Below, piece after piece: positions 18,109-27,604 of a stretch of 64,000 nucleotides of DNA. This stretch comes from Salmonella bongori NCTC 12419 (lineage in GTDB: Bacteria; Pseudomonadota; Gammaproteobacteria; Enterobacterales; Enterobacteriaceae). The translations under genes and the position numbers were made by a program. The stretch lies in NCBI RefSeq assembly GCF_000252995.1, contig NC_015761.1, positions 1,612,001-1,676,000 of the forward strand. The letters are read 5' to 3'. Under the pieces are notes generated by a model. That model did no database searches. It was not told where the DNA came from and saw only the letters and a list, made by a program, of their open reading frames with translations. How positions within the stretch are numbered: the stretch's first letter is position 1; every line of letters begins with the position of its first letter.

Positions 18109-18383
18109 TTCTCTCCCCTCTGTTTATTCATCCAAACGACACCGCCCTAAATAATAGGCAGCAGAGGCTGACGCGTCGAGAGGCAAATTGCGCATTTATG
18201 CGGTTCATTAACATTTATTGGCAATTTTTTTGCGCCTTTTCGGCGAAAAACCACCATTCTCCTCGCGCCAGGGACACAAAAGCGAAAATGGCGCTTGAAG
18301 GGCTTTGCTAAAATAAAGGGATAACTACAGGATGCGCTCACGGTTAGGCGTATCCCTCTTTTTTGCGCAATGTAAGGTGTCAT

Positions 18384-21300
18384 ATGCAAACAATCGACGG
18401 TAATGGCGCAGTGGCGTCAGTGGCGTTCCGTACCAGTGAGGTTATCGCCATTTACCCGATTACGCCCAGTTCGACAATGGCTGAACAAGCGGATACCTGG
18501 GCGGGTAACGGGCTTAAAAATGTTTGGGGCGATACGCCGCGTGTCGTAGAGATGCAGTCGGAAGGCGGCGCGATCGCCGCCGTTCACGGCGCGTTACAAA
18601 CCGGCTCGCTTTCTACATCATTTACATCATCACAGGGGCTGCTGCTGATGATCCCAACACTGTATAAACTGGCGGGTCAGCTTACGCCGTTTGTACTGCA
18701 CGTTGCCGCACGTACCGTCGCCACCCATGCACTCTCTATTTTTGGCGACCATTCCGATGTGATGGCAGTCCGTCAGACAGGTTGCGCGATGTTATGCGCC
18801 GCCAGTGTTCAAGAAGCGCAGGATTTTGCGCTGATCGCGCATATAGCTACGTTGAAAAGCCGCATCCCGTTTATTCATTTCTTTGACGGTTTCCGGACAT
18901 CCCATGAAATAAACAAAATTATACCGCTGACGGATGAAACTATTCTGAATCTGATGCCACAGGCGGAGATCGACGCCCACCGTGCCCGCGCGCTGAACCC
19001 GGAACATCCGGTGATTCGGGGAACATCAGCGAATCCAGACACTTACTTCCAGTCTCGCGAGGCGACTAATCCGTGGTACAACGCTGTTTATGACCATGTA
19101 GACCAGGCGATGAAGGCGTTTGGCGCTGCGACAGGCCGCCAGTACCAGCCGTTTGAGTATTATGGGCATCCTCAGGCTGAACGCGTCATTATTATGATGG
19201 GCTCCGCCCTCGGCACTTGCGAAGAGGTTGTGGATGAACTGCTTGTACGCGGAGAAAAGGTCGGCGTCCTTAAAGTCCGGCTGTTCCGCCCCTTTTCCGC
19301 CAAACATTTGCTACAGGTATTGCCAGAAACTGTACGTGCGATTGCCGTCCTGGATCGTACCAAAGAGCCTGGCGCGCAGGCCGAACCGCTTTATCTGGAT
19401 GTGATGACCGCGTTAGCAGAGGCATTCAGCAATGGCGAGCGCGAAACGTTGCCACGCACCATTGGCGGTCGTTATGGGCTATCGTCAAAAGAATTCGGTC
19501 CGGCGTGTGTATTGGCCGTCTTCAATGAGCTCAACAGCGCCAAACCTAAACCACGGTTTACGGTGGGTATTTATGACGACGTCACCCATCTCTCACTGCC
19601 CTTACCGGAAAATACCCTACCCGGCAGCGCGAAACTCGAAGCGCTGTTTTACGGTCTGGGTAGCGATGGAAGCGTATCCGCCACGAAAAACAATATTAAA
19701 ATTATCGGCAACTCCACATCGTGGTATGCGCAAGGCTATTTCGTTTATGACTCGAAAAAAGCGGGTGGACTTACGGTATCGCACCTGCGCGTCAGCGAAA
19801 GCCCTATTCGCTCCGCCTACTTAATTTCTCAGGCGGATTTCGTCGGTTGCCATCAATTACAGTTTATCGATAAATATCAAATGGCAGAGCGCCTGAAGCC
19901 AGGCGGTATTTTCTTGCTCAACACGCCTTATAGCGCAGACGACGTCTGGTCGCGTTTGCCACAAGAGGTTCAGGCGGTACTGAATCAGAAAAAAGCCCGC
20001 TTTTATGTGATAAACGCGGCGAAAATCGCCCGCGAGTGCGGGCTTGGCGCACGTATAAATACCGTTATGCAAATGGCATTTTTCCATTTGACGCACATTC
20101 TTCCTGGCGATAGCGCGCTGGTTGAGTTACAGGGCGCAATTGCCAAAAGTTACAGCAGCAAAGGCCAGGATTTGGTTGAGCGAAACTGGCAGGCGCTGGC
20201 CCTGGCGCAGGCGTCGCTGGCGGAAGTGCCATTGCAGGCAGTCAATCCGCACAGCGCACATCGCCCGCCAGTGGTCTCCGACGCGGCGCCGGATTTCGTT
20301 AAAACCGTGACCGCCGCCATGCTGGCGGGGCTTGGCGACGCACTGCCGGTTTCAGCCCTGCCGCCGGACGGAACATGGCCGATGGGAACAACCCGCTGGG
20401 AAAAACGCAATATCGCCGAAGAGATCCCCATCTGGAAAGAGGAGTTGTGTACGCAATGTAATCATTGCGTCGCCGCCTGCCCTCACTCGGCGATTCGGGC
20501 GAAAGTCGTGCCCCCACAAGCGATGGAAAATGCGCCAGCCAGTCTGCATTCGTTGGATGTGAAGTCCCGTGACATGCGCGGACAGAAATATGTGCTGCAA
20601 GTTGCACCGGAAGACTGCACTGGCTGTAATTTATGTGTTGAAGTCTGCCCGGCTAAAGATCGGCAACAGCCAGAGATCAAGGCGATTAATATGATGTCGC
20701 GCCTTGAGCATGTGGAAGAGGAGAAAGTGAATTACGACTTCTTCCTCAACTTACCGGAAATGGATCGCAGCAAACTGGAGCGTATTGATATCCGCACGTC
20801 GCAACTGGTTTCGCCACTGTTTGAATATTCCGGCGCCTGTTCCGGCTGCGGCGAAACACCGTATATAAAACTGCTGACGCAGTTATATGGTGACAGAATG
20901 CTGATCGCTAACGCCACAGGATGTTCTTCTATTTACGGCGGTAACTTGCCGTCTACGCCTTACACCACCGATGTCAATGGACGCGGTCCGGCGTGGGCGA
21001 ACTCGTTATTTGAAGATAACGCGGAATTTGGCCTCGGCTTCCGTCTGAGTGTGGATCAACACCGGGCGCGCGTCATGCGTTTACTGGCACAATTTGCCGA
21101 TCGCATTCCGGCGGAATTAAACGAGGCCTTGCATACAGAAGCAACGCCTGACGTTCGGCGTGAACAAGTCGCCGCTTTGCGTCAACATTTGAAGACAGTC
21201 GCGGGCGCTGATGAACTGTTAAAGGATGCTGATGCGCTGGTGGATAAATCCATCTGGCTAATTGGCGGCGACGGTTGGGCTTATGACATCGGCTTTGGCG

Positions 21301-21908
21301 GCCTGGATCATGTGTTAAGCCTGACGGAAAACGTCAATATTCTGGTGCTGGATACGCAGTGTTATTCCAATACTGGCGGTCAGGCGTCGAAGGCGACGCC
21401 GCTTGGCGCCGTCACGAAGTTTGGCGAGCATGGCAAGCGTAAAGCCCGTAAAGATCTCGGCGTTAGCATGATGATGTATGGCCATGTTTATGTCGCGCAA
21501 ATTTCCCTGGGCGCGCAGTTAAACCAAACGGTGAAAGCGATTCAGGAGGCTGAGGCCTGGCCGGGCCCGTCGCTGATCATTGCCTATAGCCCCTGTGAAG
21601 AGCATGGCTACGACCTGGCGCTGAGTCACGACCAGATGCGTCAGTTAACCGCCACTGGATTCTGGCCGCTATACCGCTTTGACCCCCGTCGTGCCGATGA
21701 AGGCAAGCCACCGTTGGCACTGGATTCTCGACCACCGTCAGATGCTCTGGCAGAAACGTTACTCAATGAACAACGTTTCCGCCGTCTGAACGCGCAACAG
21801 CCTGAAGTGGCGGAGCAATTATGGAAAGATGCCGCGATGGATCTGCAGAAACGCTATGACTTTCTTGCACTACTGGCGGGAAAAGCGGAAAAAACCAGCA
21901 CAGAATAA
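18384..21908 (+). CDS. nifJ: Pyruvate:flavodoxin (ferredoxin) oxidoreductase
   Basis: 1,174 residues, single-chain PFOR (ydbK in E. coli), oxidising pyruvate plus CoA to acetyl-CoA and CO2 with electrons to flavodoxin. Visible features: N-terminal pyruvate-binding domain (AIYPITPSSTMAEQ), two 4Fe-4S ferredoxin motifs (CTQCNHCVAACP, CTGCNLCVEVCP), the cysteines of the third cluster (ACSGCGETP, NATGCSSIYGG), and the thiamine-diphosphate motif (GGDGWAYDIGFGG ... CYSNTGGQ). The ATG at 18384 (MQTIDGNGA) follows TAAGGTGT; an ATG at 18363 is possible. Strongly conserved, with no defect seen. Confidence 0.97.
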   Translation: MQTIDGNGAVASVAFRTSEVIAIYPITPSSTMAEQADTWAGNGLKNVWGDTPRVVEMQSEGGAIAAVHGALQTGSLSTSFTSSQGLLLMIPTLYKLAGQLTPFVLHVAARTVATHALSIFGDHSDVMAVRQTGCAMLCAASVQEAQDFALIAHIATLKSRIPFIHFFDGFRTSHEINKIIPLTDETILNLMPQAEIDAHRARALNPEHPVIRGTSANPDTYFQSREATNPWYNAVYDHVDQAMKAFGAATGRQYQPFEYYGHPQAERVIIMMGSALGTCEEVVDELLVRGEKVGVLKVRLFRPFSAKHLLQVLPETVRAIAVLDRTKEPGAQAEPLYLDVMTALAEAFSNGERETLPRTIGGRYGLSSKEFGPACVLAVFNELNSAKPKPRFTVGIYDDVTHLSLPLPENTLPGSAKLEALFYGLGSDGSVSATKNNIKIIGNSTSWYAQGYFVYDSKKAGGLTVSHLRVSESPIRSAYLISQADFVGCHQLQFIDKYQMAERLKPGGIFLLNTPYSADDVWSRLPQEVQAVLNQKKARFYVINAAKIARECGLGARINTVMQMAFFHLTHILPGDSALVELQGAIAKSYSSKGQDLVERNWQALALAQASLAEVPLQAVNPHSAHRPPVVSDAAPDFVKTVTAAMLAGLGDALPVSALPPDGTWPMGTTRWEKRNIAEEIPIWKEELCTQCNHCVAACPHSAIRAKVVPPQAMENAPASLHSLDVKSRDMRGQKYVLQVAPEDCTGCNLCVEVCPAKDRQQPEIKAINMMSRLEHVEEEKVNYDFFLNLPEMDRSKLERIDIRTSQLVSPLFEYSGACSGCGETPYIKLLTQLYGDRMLIANATGCSSIYGGNLPSTPYTTDVNGRGPAWANSLFEDNAEFGLGFRLSVDQHRARVMRLLAQFADRIPAELNEALHTEATPDVRREQVAALRQHLKTVAGADELLKDADALVDKSIWLIGGDGWAYDIGFGGLDHVLSLTENVNILVLDTQCYSNTGGQASKATPLGAVTKFGEHGKRKARKDLGVSMMMYGHVYVAQISLGAQLNQTVKAIQEAEAWPGPSLIIAYSPCEEHGYDLALSHDQMRQLTATGFWPLYRFDPRRADEGKPPLALDSRPPSDALAETLLNEQRFRRLNAQQPEVAEQLWKDAAMDLQKRYDFLALLAGKAEKTSTE

Positions 21909-21936
21909 AAATAGTGATAAGGCTTAGCCTGGAAAC

Positions 21937-22045
21937 AAAAAAAGCCCGAACATTTGTTCGGGCTTGTCAATTTATACGCTGGAAAGCAAAGGTTAACGCA
22001 ATGGCCCAACGACAAAATGAATATGTGACAATAAAGGCATATAAC
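21937..22045 (-). ncRNA. micC: MicC small RNA
   Basis: On the minus strand the RNA begins GTTATATGCCTTTATTGTC, the known MicC 5' seed that represses ompC and (in Salmonella) ompD. It ends in the stem AGCCCGAACA/TGTTCGGGCT followed by a U-run. Length is about 109 nt. It lies directly downstream of nifJ in the opposite orientation, and its terminator may also end nifJ transcripts. In E. coli ompN lies on the other side; no ompN is seen here. Confidence 0.96.
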
Positions 22046-22162
22046 AGATATAGAGTAACGTAACCGAATGATATTGTATAATTTTTATTTTATATAAAAC
22101 ACCCAAAAGCATTCGTATGAATTATATTTATTTCACTGCGAATTATTTCATTAATTATTGAA

Positions 22163-22330
22163 TTAAATAGCAACATCTTTTTTTACTGGCTCTTCATCAG
22201 GGCAAGAATATAGCTTATCGACAACCCAATGATTATTTTCAGAGAATCTCCTGGATATTATGCCGTCATCCCTTGTTGCTGACATGCTCATACCTGGGGA
22301 TACCCGCGCTTGAAATGTGACCTGTGTCAT
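22163..22330 (-). CDS. Putative 55-residue protein between micC and uspF
   Basis: An uninterrupted minus-strand frame from an ATG at 22330 to TAA, starting MTQVTFQARVSPGMSMSATR and ending DEEPVKKDVAI. The composition looks protein-like (evenly spread charged residues, Trp, two-fold Asn-His). The frame remains open about 13 codons upstream (LLPNGTLCT) without a good start, so this may be the tail of a decayed longer gene. No clear ribosome site and no family recognised. The rest of 22046-22388 is AT-rich micC promoter sequence and the uspF leader. Confidence 0.4.
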   Translation of the reverse strand: MTQVTFQARVSPGMSMSATRDDGIISRRFSENNHWVVDKLYSCPDEEPVKKDVAI

Positions 22331-22388
22331 TGTACATAAAGTGCCATTAGGGAGTAGAATTTCAGTGGATACTTAAACAGGAGGTTTT

Positions 22389-22823
22389 ATGAACAGAACG
22401 ATTCTTGTACCCATTGATATTTCCGATTCAGAATTAACTCAACGTGTGATTTCGCATGTCGAAGCAGAAGCAAAGATTGACGACGCTGTGGTGCATTTTC
22501 TGACTGTAATACCATCGTTACCCTATTACGCTTCACTGGGGCTGGCTTACTCAGCGGAGCTCCCCGCCATGGACGATCTGAAAGCCGAAGCCAAATCTCA
22601 ACTGGAAGCGATTATCAAGAAATTCAATCTTCCCGCCGATCGTGTGCAGGCTCATGTTGCCGAGGGTTCTCCTAAAGATAAAATTCTGGAAATGGCGAAA
22701 AAATTACCCGCCGATATGGTGATTATTGCCTCGCATCGCCCGGATATTACGACTTACCTGCTGGGCTCCAATGCCGCAGCTGTTGTGCGTCATGCGGAGT
22801 GTTCCGTCCTGGTTGTACGCTAA
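22389..22823 (+). CDS. uspF: Universal stress protein F
   Basis: 144 residues, one Usp domain. The ATP-binding loop of the UspFG class is present (GSNAAAVVRHAECSVLVVR, G-x2-G-x9-G(S/T) variant) and the N-terminus is typical (RTILVPIDISDSEL). E. coli UspF (YnaF) binds ATP and affects fimbria-mediated adhesion. A strong ribosome site (ACAGGAGGTTTT) precedes the ATG. Single gene. Confidence 0.95.
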   Translation: MNRTILVPIDISDSELTQRVISHVEAEAKIDDAVVHFLTVIPSLPYYASLGLAYSAELPAMDDLKAEAKSQLEAIIKKFNLPADRVQAHVAEGSPKDKILEMAKKLPADMVIIASHRPDITTYLLGSNAAAVVRHAECSVLVVR

Positions 22824-22874
22824 ATGCCCGAGCCCGCACTAATGATGCGGGCTCAAAACAACAGTGATTATCGC

Positions 22875-23213
22875 CTAGTGGCTCACGCTTTTTGAAAACA
22901 GATTAATCACAATTACGCCGCAAATGATAAGCAACATACCAATGATTGCCGGTATATCCAGTTTTTGGCCCAGAAACAACCAGCCAATCACTCCAATAAG
23001 AACAATCCCTACTCCGGACCAGATAGCATAAATGATGCCAGCAGGAATCGTTCGCATTGGGATGGTGAGACACCAGAAAGCAATGCAATATCCGACAATG
23101 GTAACGATGCTCGGTACCAGACGCGTAAAACTATCCGACAGTTTTAATGAAATCGTGGCGATCACTTCTACCACAATGGCAATAAATAGAAAAATTACAG
23201 CTTCTTTAGTCAT
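22875..23213 (-). CDS. EmrE-like small multidrug resistance transporter
   Basis: 112 residues in four membrane helices. The essential glutamate of helix 1 is present (VVEVIATISLKLSDSF), with the SMR signature YAIWSGVGIVLIG in helix 3 and GMLLIICGVIVINL in helix 4. Proteins of this type exchange cationic drugs such as quaternary ammonium compounds for protons. It is close to E. coli EmrE along its whole length. Convergent with uspF and next to the ttcA-linked insert. Confidence 0.88.
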   Translation of the reverse strand: MTKEAVIFLFIAIVVEVIATISLKLSDSFTRLVPSIVTIVGYCIAFWCLTIPMRTIPAGIIYAIWSGVGIVLIGVIGWLFLGQKLDIPAIIGMLLIICGVIVINLFSKSVSH

Positions 23214-23544
23214 ACATTTCTTCGTTCCGGTATTTTTCAGGCCTGGATGCTATCTTAAGTAATCCGGGTGACGGAACAAATACGTTTTGACCGGTTGCGT
23301 ATCTCGCCGTAAAACGTGCTAGCATTCGTCGCCGTAATCCGTACCATAGCAAATACTTTTCCTGGGCCCCCCTTTTATCATGCCCCCTTTTACTCTACAG
23401 ATTTTACACCCAGCACGCTTCAAACAGGATTCCCCTTGGCGGCGCGGCGCCAGACAGACGCAGCGCTTTCTTACATACAACACAGGCTTAAAAGTAACCT
23501 TTCATACACGAGAGATGACTACAATACCTGTTCAGGATTTATGA
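23214..23544. other. Gene-free left border of the ttcA-linked insert
   Basis: Contains the emrE-like promoter region, then a 44-base fragment of integrase sequence (23305-23348), then about 195 bases with no convincing gene. A 78-codon plus-strand frame here has no family resemblance or ribosome site. Confidence 0.6.
23305..23348 (+). repeat. 44-bp direct repeat, copy 1 (integrase fragment)
   Basis: Matches 27343-27386 at 42 of 44 positions by eye (differences at repeat positions 4 and 17), same orientation. The translated frame, AVKRASIRRRNPYH, equals the integrase remnant at the other end. Sequence on either side does not match, so only this short piece is duplicated. Confidence 0.85.
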
Positions 23545-26500
23545 TTACTTAGAAGCGTTTGCCTGCCCAATATTTTCTGCATTACCATATGTCCTATCAA
23601 TTATACCAACAGGCTCCACTGGTGTGTTTTGTGGCATAACCCAGCCGCTTTCACTTACACTACCTCGTGTAAGATATTTGGCTTTTACCTTAACGATAAC
23701 AAGATAATGCTCCCTGCTGAACCTGTCTGCAACACTAAGGTCCGTGGTATATTCAGGTACGATTCTTCCACTTCTAACCTGCTCTCTGGCTATTTCAACA
23801 GAGACAGGCAATACCTCGACATCGGCCCCCTCCATACCTCCTGCTGTTTTAAAACTCACAATCTTTTCAGCCTGCGGACCTATTGTACCTCGGCATAATA
23901 CAACTTCGGTCTCCCCTGCTGCAGCATCACCACTCTGGTATTTCTTATAAATACTTTGCACATTTTCTTCTGATGTAGGGTATAAATCTTCTGACAGGGA
24001 GGGCAGTATGTCTTCCAGTAAGGGTGAATCATCAGAAATCTCCAGAAGATCTTCATCATAACCCACGTCTCCTTCTCTTAACTCTGAATAAGGTTTATCA
24101 ATATGGCGAATAAGCCCCCCTCCTTTCAGCCCTGACGCCTGATAAAATTCTCCATCAGAAGTTCTGTAAAATGTCATACCTGAATTTTTTCCGCTATCCG
24201 AAAAGGTTGCCTGATAGGTTTCTGAACCGGGTTCTTTAGTTAAAACGAGCTCTCTGTCGCCATATTTTATCGTATTAGGCGCTTCCGCTGACAGCGGTGG
24301 ATATGAGGCTTGTTTTCTGTAAAAGCCTTCTCCTGACTGTTTGTAGTAACCATACGTTTCTTTATCAAAATCTGTAGCTCGATAGAGCCCATCGTTTCCC
24401 ACTGGACCTAACTCAAGAACTTTCTGATTACTTTTTTGATAAATAAAATCTGTATTTTCTATTGACTCTATAACTTTATAATTACTCCCTTTTTGAATCG
24501 GTTCTCGTATTACACCTCTTTGTATTTTATTTTCAACAAATCGGAGGCCTATATACTTTGCATTTGACGCTCTTTCTGTGAACTTCGCTTCAGCAACAGG
24601 AACAGCCTCCATACCGATACGTATAATATCTTGCACGTAACCGCATACATCCGCAGAGTTTTCCACAACAGCCCGGTTAAGAATACTGCTGGTACCAGCC
24701 AGAGCGTTAAAACCAGGGACAATACTCATTACAATATTCCAGACCGTTCCTAAGAGATGAAGTCCTGCTCTTGCAGCTGGATTTAATGAGGATGTTGTAC
24801 GATGATGCATAGTATCATCAAGATCAAAACTCAGCTCAATTAATCCTCCCAGCCCCTCCTGAATAACCTTATTAAATCCATAAACAAATTGTTGACCGCC
24901 ATTCATGGAGAAAACTTTCTTCTTGAACGATTCGAGAGCCTGAACCTGTCTCTCATGTTGTTCTTCTACCGTCAGCCAACTGTCTTGCGCAATATCATTG
25001 ATCTCGTGAATAAGCCCAACAACGGCCTCTCGCACCATTTTGTTGGTGTCCATTAGTCCTAAGATATCACACTCCTGCATATGTTCCTTCATATGAGTCT
25101 CTGCTCGATAATATTTCTCCGCCCAGTCTAGCTGTTTATTGATAGCGGCCTTCATTAACAAACTTAAAGGCTCGTAAGTTTTGGGAAGTGTTGATTTAAC
25201 ACTGTTGGAAAAATTATTATTAACCACAATCTTTCTTGCTATTGTGTTTATTTTTTTATCATTAACTGGCCCTGTTATCTTTGCACACCAAAAAATAATA
25301 TTACGCATAATAATAAAATTATTTTTTATGCCTTCAGGACTAAGCAATACTCTATCACCACCATTCCTGGATAAATGGTGTATCACTAATTGAACCAGCT
25401 TAAAAAGATTCTTCATTGTTTTATTATTAAAAGCGCTCTTTCCTCTTTCTTTTCTACCGAAAGAGACTATTTCTAACGCTGTAATAATAGCCTTCTTACC
25501 ATAGAATGCCTCAAAGCTTGAACCAGAAATAGCAGGAAAATTTTCATACAGGACTTTCGTATAATGGCTTTCCCTTGCCCATAAAGGCCTCCCTGGCATA
25601 GGTGGTTCATGTTCAGTGCTGAAATGCAAAGGATGAACCAGCATATCACGCGCAATTATTTCATATATTTTATATTGATGTTGAATGTTTTCTTTTACAA
25701 AAGATAGAAAAGAAACGTGACTTCCATCATCGAGGATAATGAGTTTATCTCTTAAATGAACTAAAAGACCTTTGAACATATATTCAGCAGCAATAGTCCT
25801 TCCATTATGGGTCCACTGCCCAATTTGAGAAAATGCGAGTAATTCATGATAGCCTCTTTTATAACTATTTGCCTCTTGTTCTTCTCCAAGCTGTTTGAGT
25901 ATTGCGACAAACGGTCCTCCTGCAACAGATGTAAAATGATCAAATACGTTATCTAACGCCTTACCTAGCGGATGAGGCTCCATATTCGGGGCAGGATGAT
26001 CCTCCGGGAGAGCCCTTTCATATCTGTGTAATTCTTTAACTGGTAAAAAATCATTCTCACCTTCTGAATTACCATTTTCTATCCTGGAATTACCAGATGT
26101 TACTGCTAACCTTGATGATAATAACAAACCAGTTACTGCAATGTTTTTAATACTCCTATCCATTTTATGAATGGTTGCTGACTGAAAATCATTGTTGCTA
26201 TGAGAGGATAAGAAAATTTTCCTTTGAATTTCCTTTCCCTCAAATATAATTTGCTCAGTACTTTTAGGTGGAATAGTTACGCTATCCACATTAAATAACT
26301 CATGTTCACCACTCATCGTTGCCTGAGAAAAACACGATGGTGTATGTGCAATTGCAGCGGGATCAATCTCTTTATGAATAACATTAGAGTAAATGTTTGT
26401 AACTTCATCGTTTGCATTTAAATGATCGTGCAAAATATGTTTTAGAAATAGATCTAGCAACAATTTTTCTGATGTAATACTATTTACACAGTTGTGAACG

Positions 26501-26967
26501 TCAGGGGGAATTGGATAGCCATTTTTATCAAATGGAAGAGATAAATATCCTCGCTCCCCATCAATATTTTCGTAACTATAGTTTGGAGATATTTTTACCT
26601 CGCATTTATTGGTGTCTACATTGTCATTTATATTGTTCTCTACTTTATAATTAACCAGCCTACGGAAGGTTGCACTATTCAAATAATAAAAATCCAATGT
26701 TGATTTAATATCTTCACATATAATCTCAGGTGTTGGCTCAAAGAAGAAGTCATAAATATTTAAGCTGTACTTTTTTTCATCGTTGGCTATCTTATCCAGC
26801 TTAATATAAGCTTCTGGTAAATTAGACACTTGCTCATGAAAGATAGCATCATGATAAAGTCCATCTAGCATTGAAAGGTACTGTAAGGTATCACAGCTTC
26901 TGATAGCTTGCATCTTTACCGTCTGCTGTGATTCTCTGATTGATATATTACTTAATGTTATACGCAT
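23545..26967 (-). CDS. Very large putative toxin/effector with a C-terminal ADP-ribosyltransferase-like domain
   Basis: 1,140 residues, AT-rich codon use unlike the neighbours, no Sec signal peptide. The long N-terminal part (~1-690) has no motif I recognise. Residues ~700-765 are hydrophobic helices (ARAGLHLLGTVWNIVMSIVPGFNALAG) of the kind seen in translocating toxins. Residues ~830-950 hold aromatic repeat-like segments (GLYRATD, TYGYYKQSGEGFYR, SETYQATF, GEFYQASG). Residues ~1020-1125 show an Arg-first pattern (LCRGTIGPQAEKIV), then EYTTDLSVADRFS, then SESGWVMPQNTPVEP, resembling R-S/T-E ADP-ribosyltransferases; it may belong to the DUF4765 group. The ATG at 26967 fits AGGAGAACGTG better than the GTG three bases upstream. 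Secretion route and target are unknown. Confidence 0.75.
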   Translation of the reverse strand: MRITLSNISIRESQQTVKMQAIRSCDTLQYLSMLDGLYHDAIFHEQVSNLPEAYIKLDKIANDEKKYSLNIYDFFFEPTPEIICEDIKSTLDFYYLNSATFRRLVNYKVENNINDNVDTNKCEVKISPNYSYENIDGERGYLSLPFDKNGYPIPPDVHNCVNSITSEKLLLDLFLKHILHDHLNANDEVTNIYSNVIHKEIDPAAIAHTPSCFSQATMSGEHELFNVDSVTIPPKSTEQIIFEGKEIQRKIFLSSHSNNDFQSATIHKMDRSIKNIAVTGLLLSSRLAVTSGNSRIENGNSEGENDFLPVKELHRYERALPEDHPAPNMEPHPLGKALDNVFDHFTSVAGGPFVAILKQLGEEQEANSYKRGYHELLAFSQIGQWTHNGRTIAAEYMFKGLLVHLRDKLIILDDGSHVSFLSFVKENIQHQYKIYEIIARDMLVHPLHFSTEHEPPMPGRPLWARESHYTKVLYENFPAISGSSFEAFYGKKAIITALEIVSFGRKERGKSAFNNKTMKNLFKLVQLVIHHLSRNGGDRVLLSPEGIKNNFIIMRNIIFWCAKITGPVNDKKINTIARKIVVNNNFSNSVKSTLPKTYEPLSLLMKAAINKQLDWAEKYYRAETHMKEHMQECDILGLMDTNKMVREAVVGLIHEINDIAQDSWLTVEEQHERQVQALESFKKKVFSMNGGQQFVYGFNKVIQEGLGGLIELSFDLDDTMHHRTTSSLNPAARAGLHLLGTVWNIVMSIVPGFNALAGTSSILNRAVVENSADVCGYVQDIIRIGMEAVPVAEAKFTERASNAKYIGLRFVENKIQRGVIREPIQKGSNYKVIESIENTDFIYQKSNQKVLELGPVGNDGLYRATDFDKETYGYYKQSGEGFYRKQASYPPLSAEAPNTIKYGDRELVLTKEPGSETYQATFSDSGKNSGMTFYRTSDGEFYQASGLKGGGLIRHIDKPYSELREGDVGYDEDLLEISDDSPLLEDILPSLSEDLYPTSEENVQSIYKKYQSGDAAAGETEVVLCRGTIGPQAEKIVSFKTAGGMEGADVEVLPVSVEIAREQVRSGRIVPEYTTDLSVADRFSREHYLVIVKVKAKYLTRGSVSESGWVMPQNTPVEPVGIIDRTYGNAENIGQANASK

Positions 26968-27130
26968 CACGTTCTCCTGCCAGAATTATGGCATACATAA
27001 TAAGGTGTAGATATCAGGTAGCAATTCTAATCGAAATAATTTGTCTGAAATGTATATATGAAACATGCTATTTTTAATTCAACAAGACCATCAGAATAGG
27101 CAAGAAAATTTTAAATAGTATACAGTAAGC

Positions 27131-27254
27131 TGATCTTAACCAGCAATAGGGACACGCGACTAAGTGAGTAAACTCGCAACCAGAGGTCGCTCACATGACA
27201 AAACCAGCATCAACCATTAAAAAGATCCGCAGGCATTACACGCCTGAATTTCAG
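27131..27254 (+). mobile_element. IS3-family left-end remnant
   Basis: Starts TGATCTTAACCAGCAATAGG, close to the IS3 left inverted repeat, and continues through the leader to the first ~20 codons of orfA (ATG at 27195: MTKPASTIKKIRRHYTPEFQ). It then diverges; the frame ends at 27320. No transposase core or right end is present, so it is dead. Confidence 0.8.
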
Positions 27255-27337
27255 TTGAGCTCGTTACTTCTTAACGGACCTGGCTGCGTGATGTATATAG
27301 TCGACAATATCCGAAGGTAATATCCCTATTAAGTTGA

Positions 27338-27553
27338 AACAACGCTGTAAAACGTGCTGGCATTCGTCGCCGTAATCCGTACCATACGCGACATGCTTTT
27401 GCCTGCTGGCTGTTGACAGCAGGAGCGAACCCGATACTTATAGTCGGTCAGATGGGGCATGAAACTGCGCAGATGGTGTATGAAATTTACGGTATGTGGA
27501 TTGATGACATGAACGACGAACAGGTAGCGATGTTGAATGCGCGGTTGTCGTAG
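27338..27553 (+). pseudogene. intR: C-terminal remnant of a Rac-type tyrosine integrase
   Basis: The final 69 codons of a phage integrase, from AVKRAGIRRRNPY to MNDEQVAMLNARLS and a TAG. The box-II arginine region (PYHTRHAFACWLLTAG), the conserved GQMGHETAQMV and the nucleophile Tyr (EIYGMWI) are intact, but everything upstream is gone; a stop lies in frame at 27335. The sequence matches the IntR C-terminus, which in E. coli K-12 also abuts ttcA. Confidence 0.88.
27343..27386 (+). repeat. 44-bp direct repeat, copy 2
   Basis: Partner of 23305-23348, 42 of 44 identical, lying inside the integrase remnant. Confidence 0.85.
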
Positions 27554-27604
27554 TAACAAAGCTTGCCCCCAATTTGCCCCATTTAGTACCAGAGAACTGA
27601 AATA

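Larger units (their letters stand above)
23305..27553. mobile_element. Remnant of an element integrated at the Rac site of ttcA
   Basis: The region is bounded by two partial copies of the same integrase sequence, carries an IS3-like end and one large AT-rich gene, and stops about 50 bases before ttcA. E. coli K-12 carries the Rac prophage with intR at this junction. The borders are approximate: the left limit could lie anywhere between the emrE-like gene and the repeat. Confidence 0.7.

Noticed and set aside
22824..23544. Left attachment site for the ttcA-linked element
   Set aside because: I searched for the 26-bp core in both orientations by eye and saw none; only partial resemblance near 23520.
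23316..23552. 78-codon frame at the left border of the ttcA-linked insert
   Set aside because: It runs across the integrase fragment into the toxin 3' end; it looks like chance coding.
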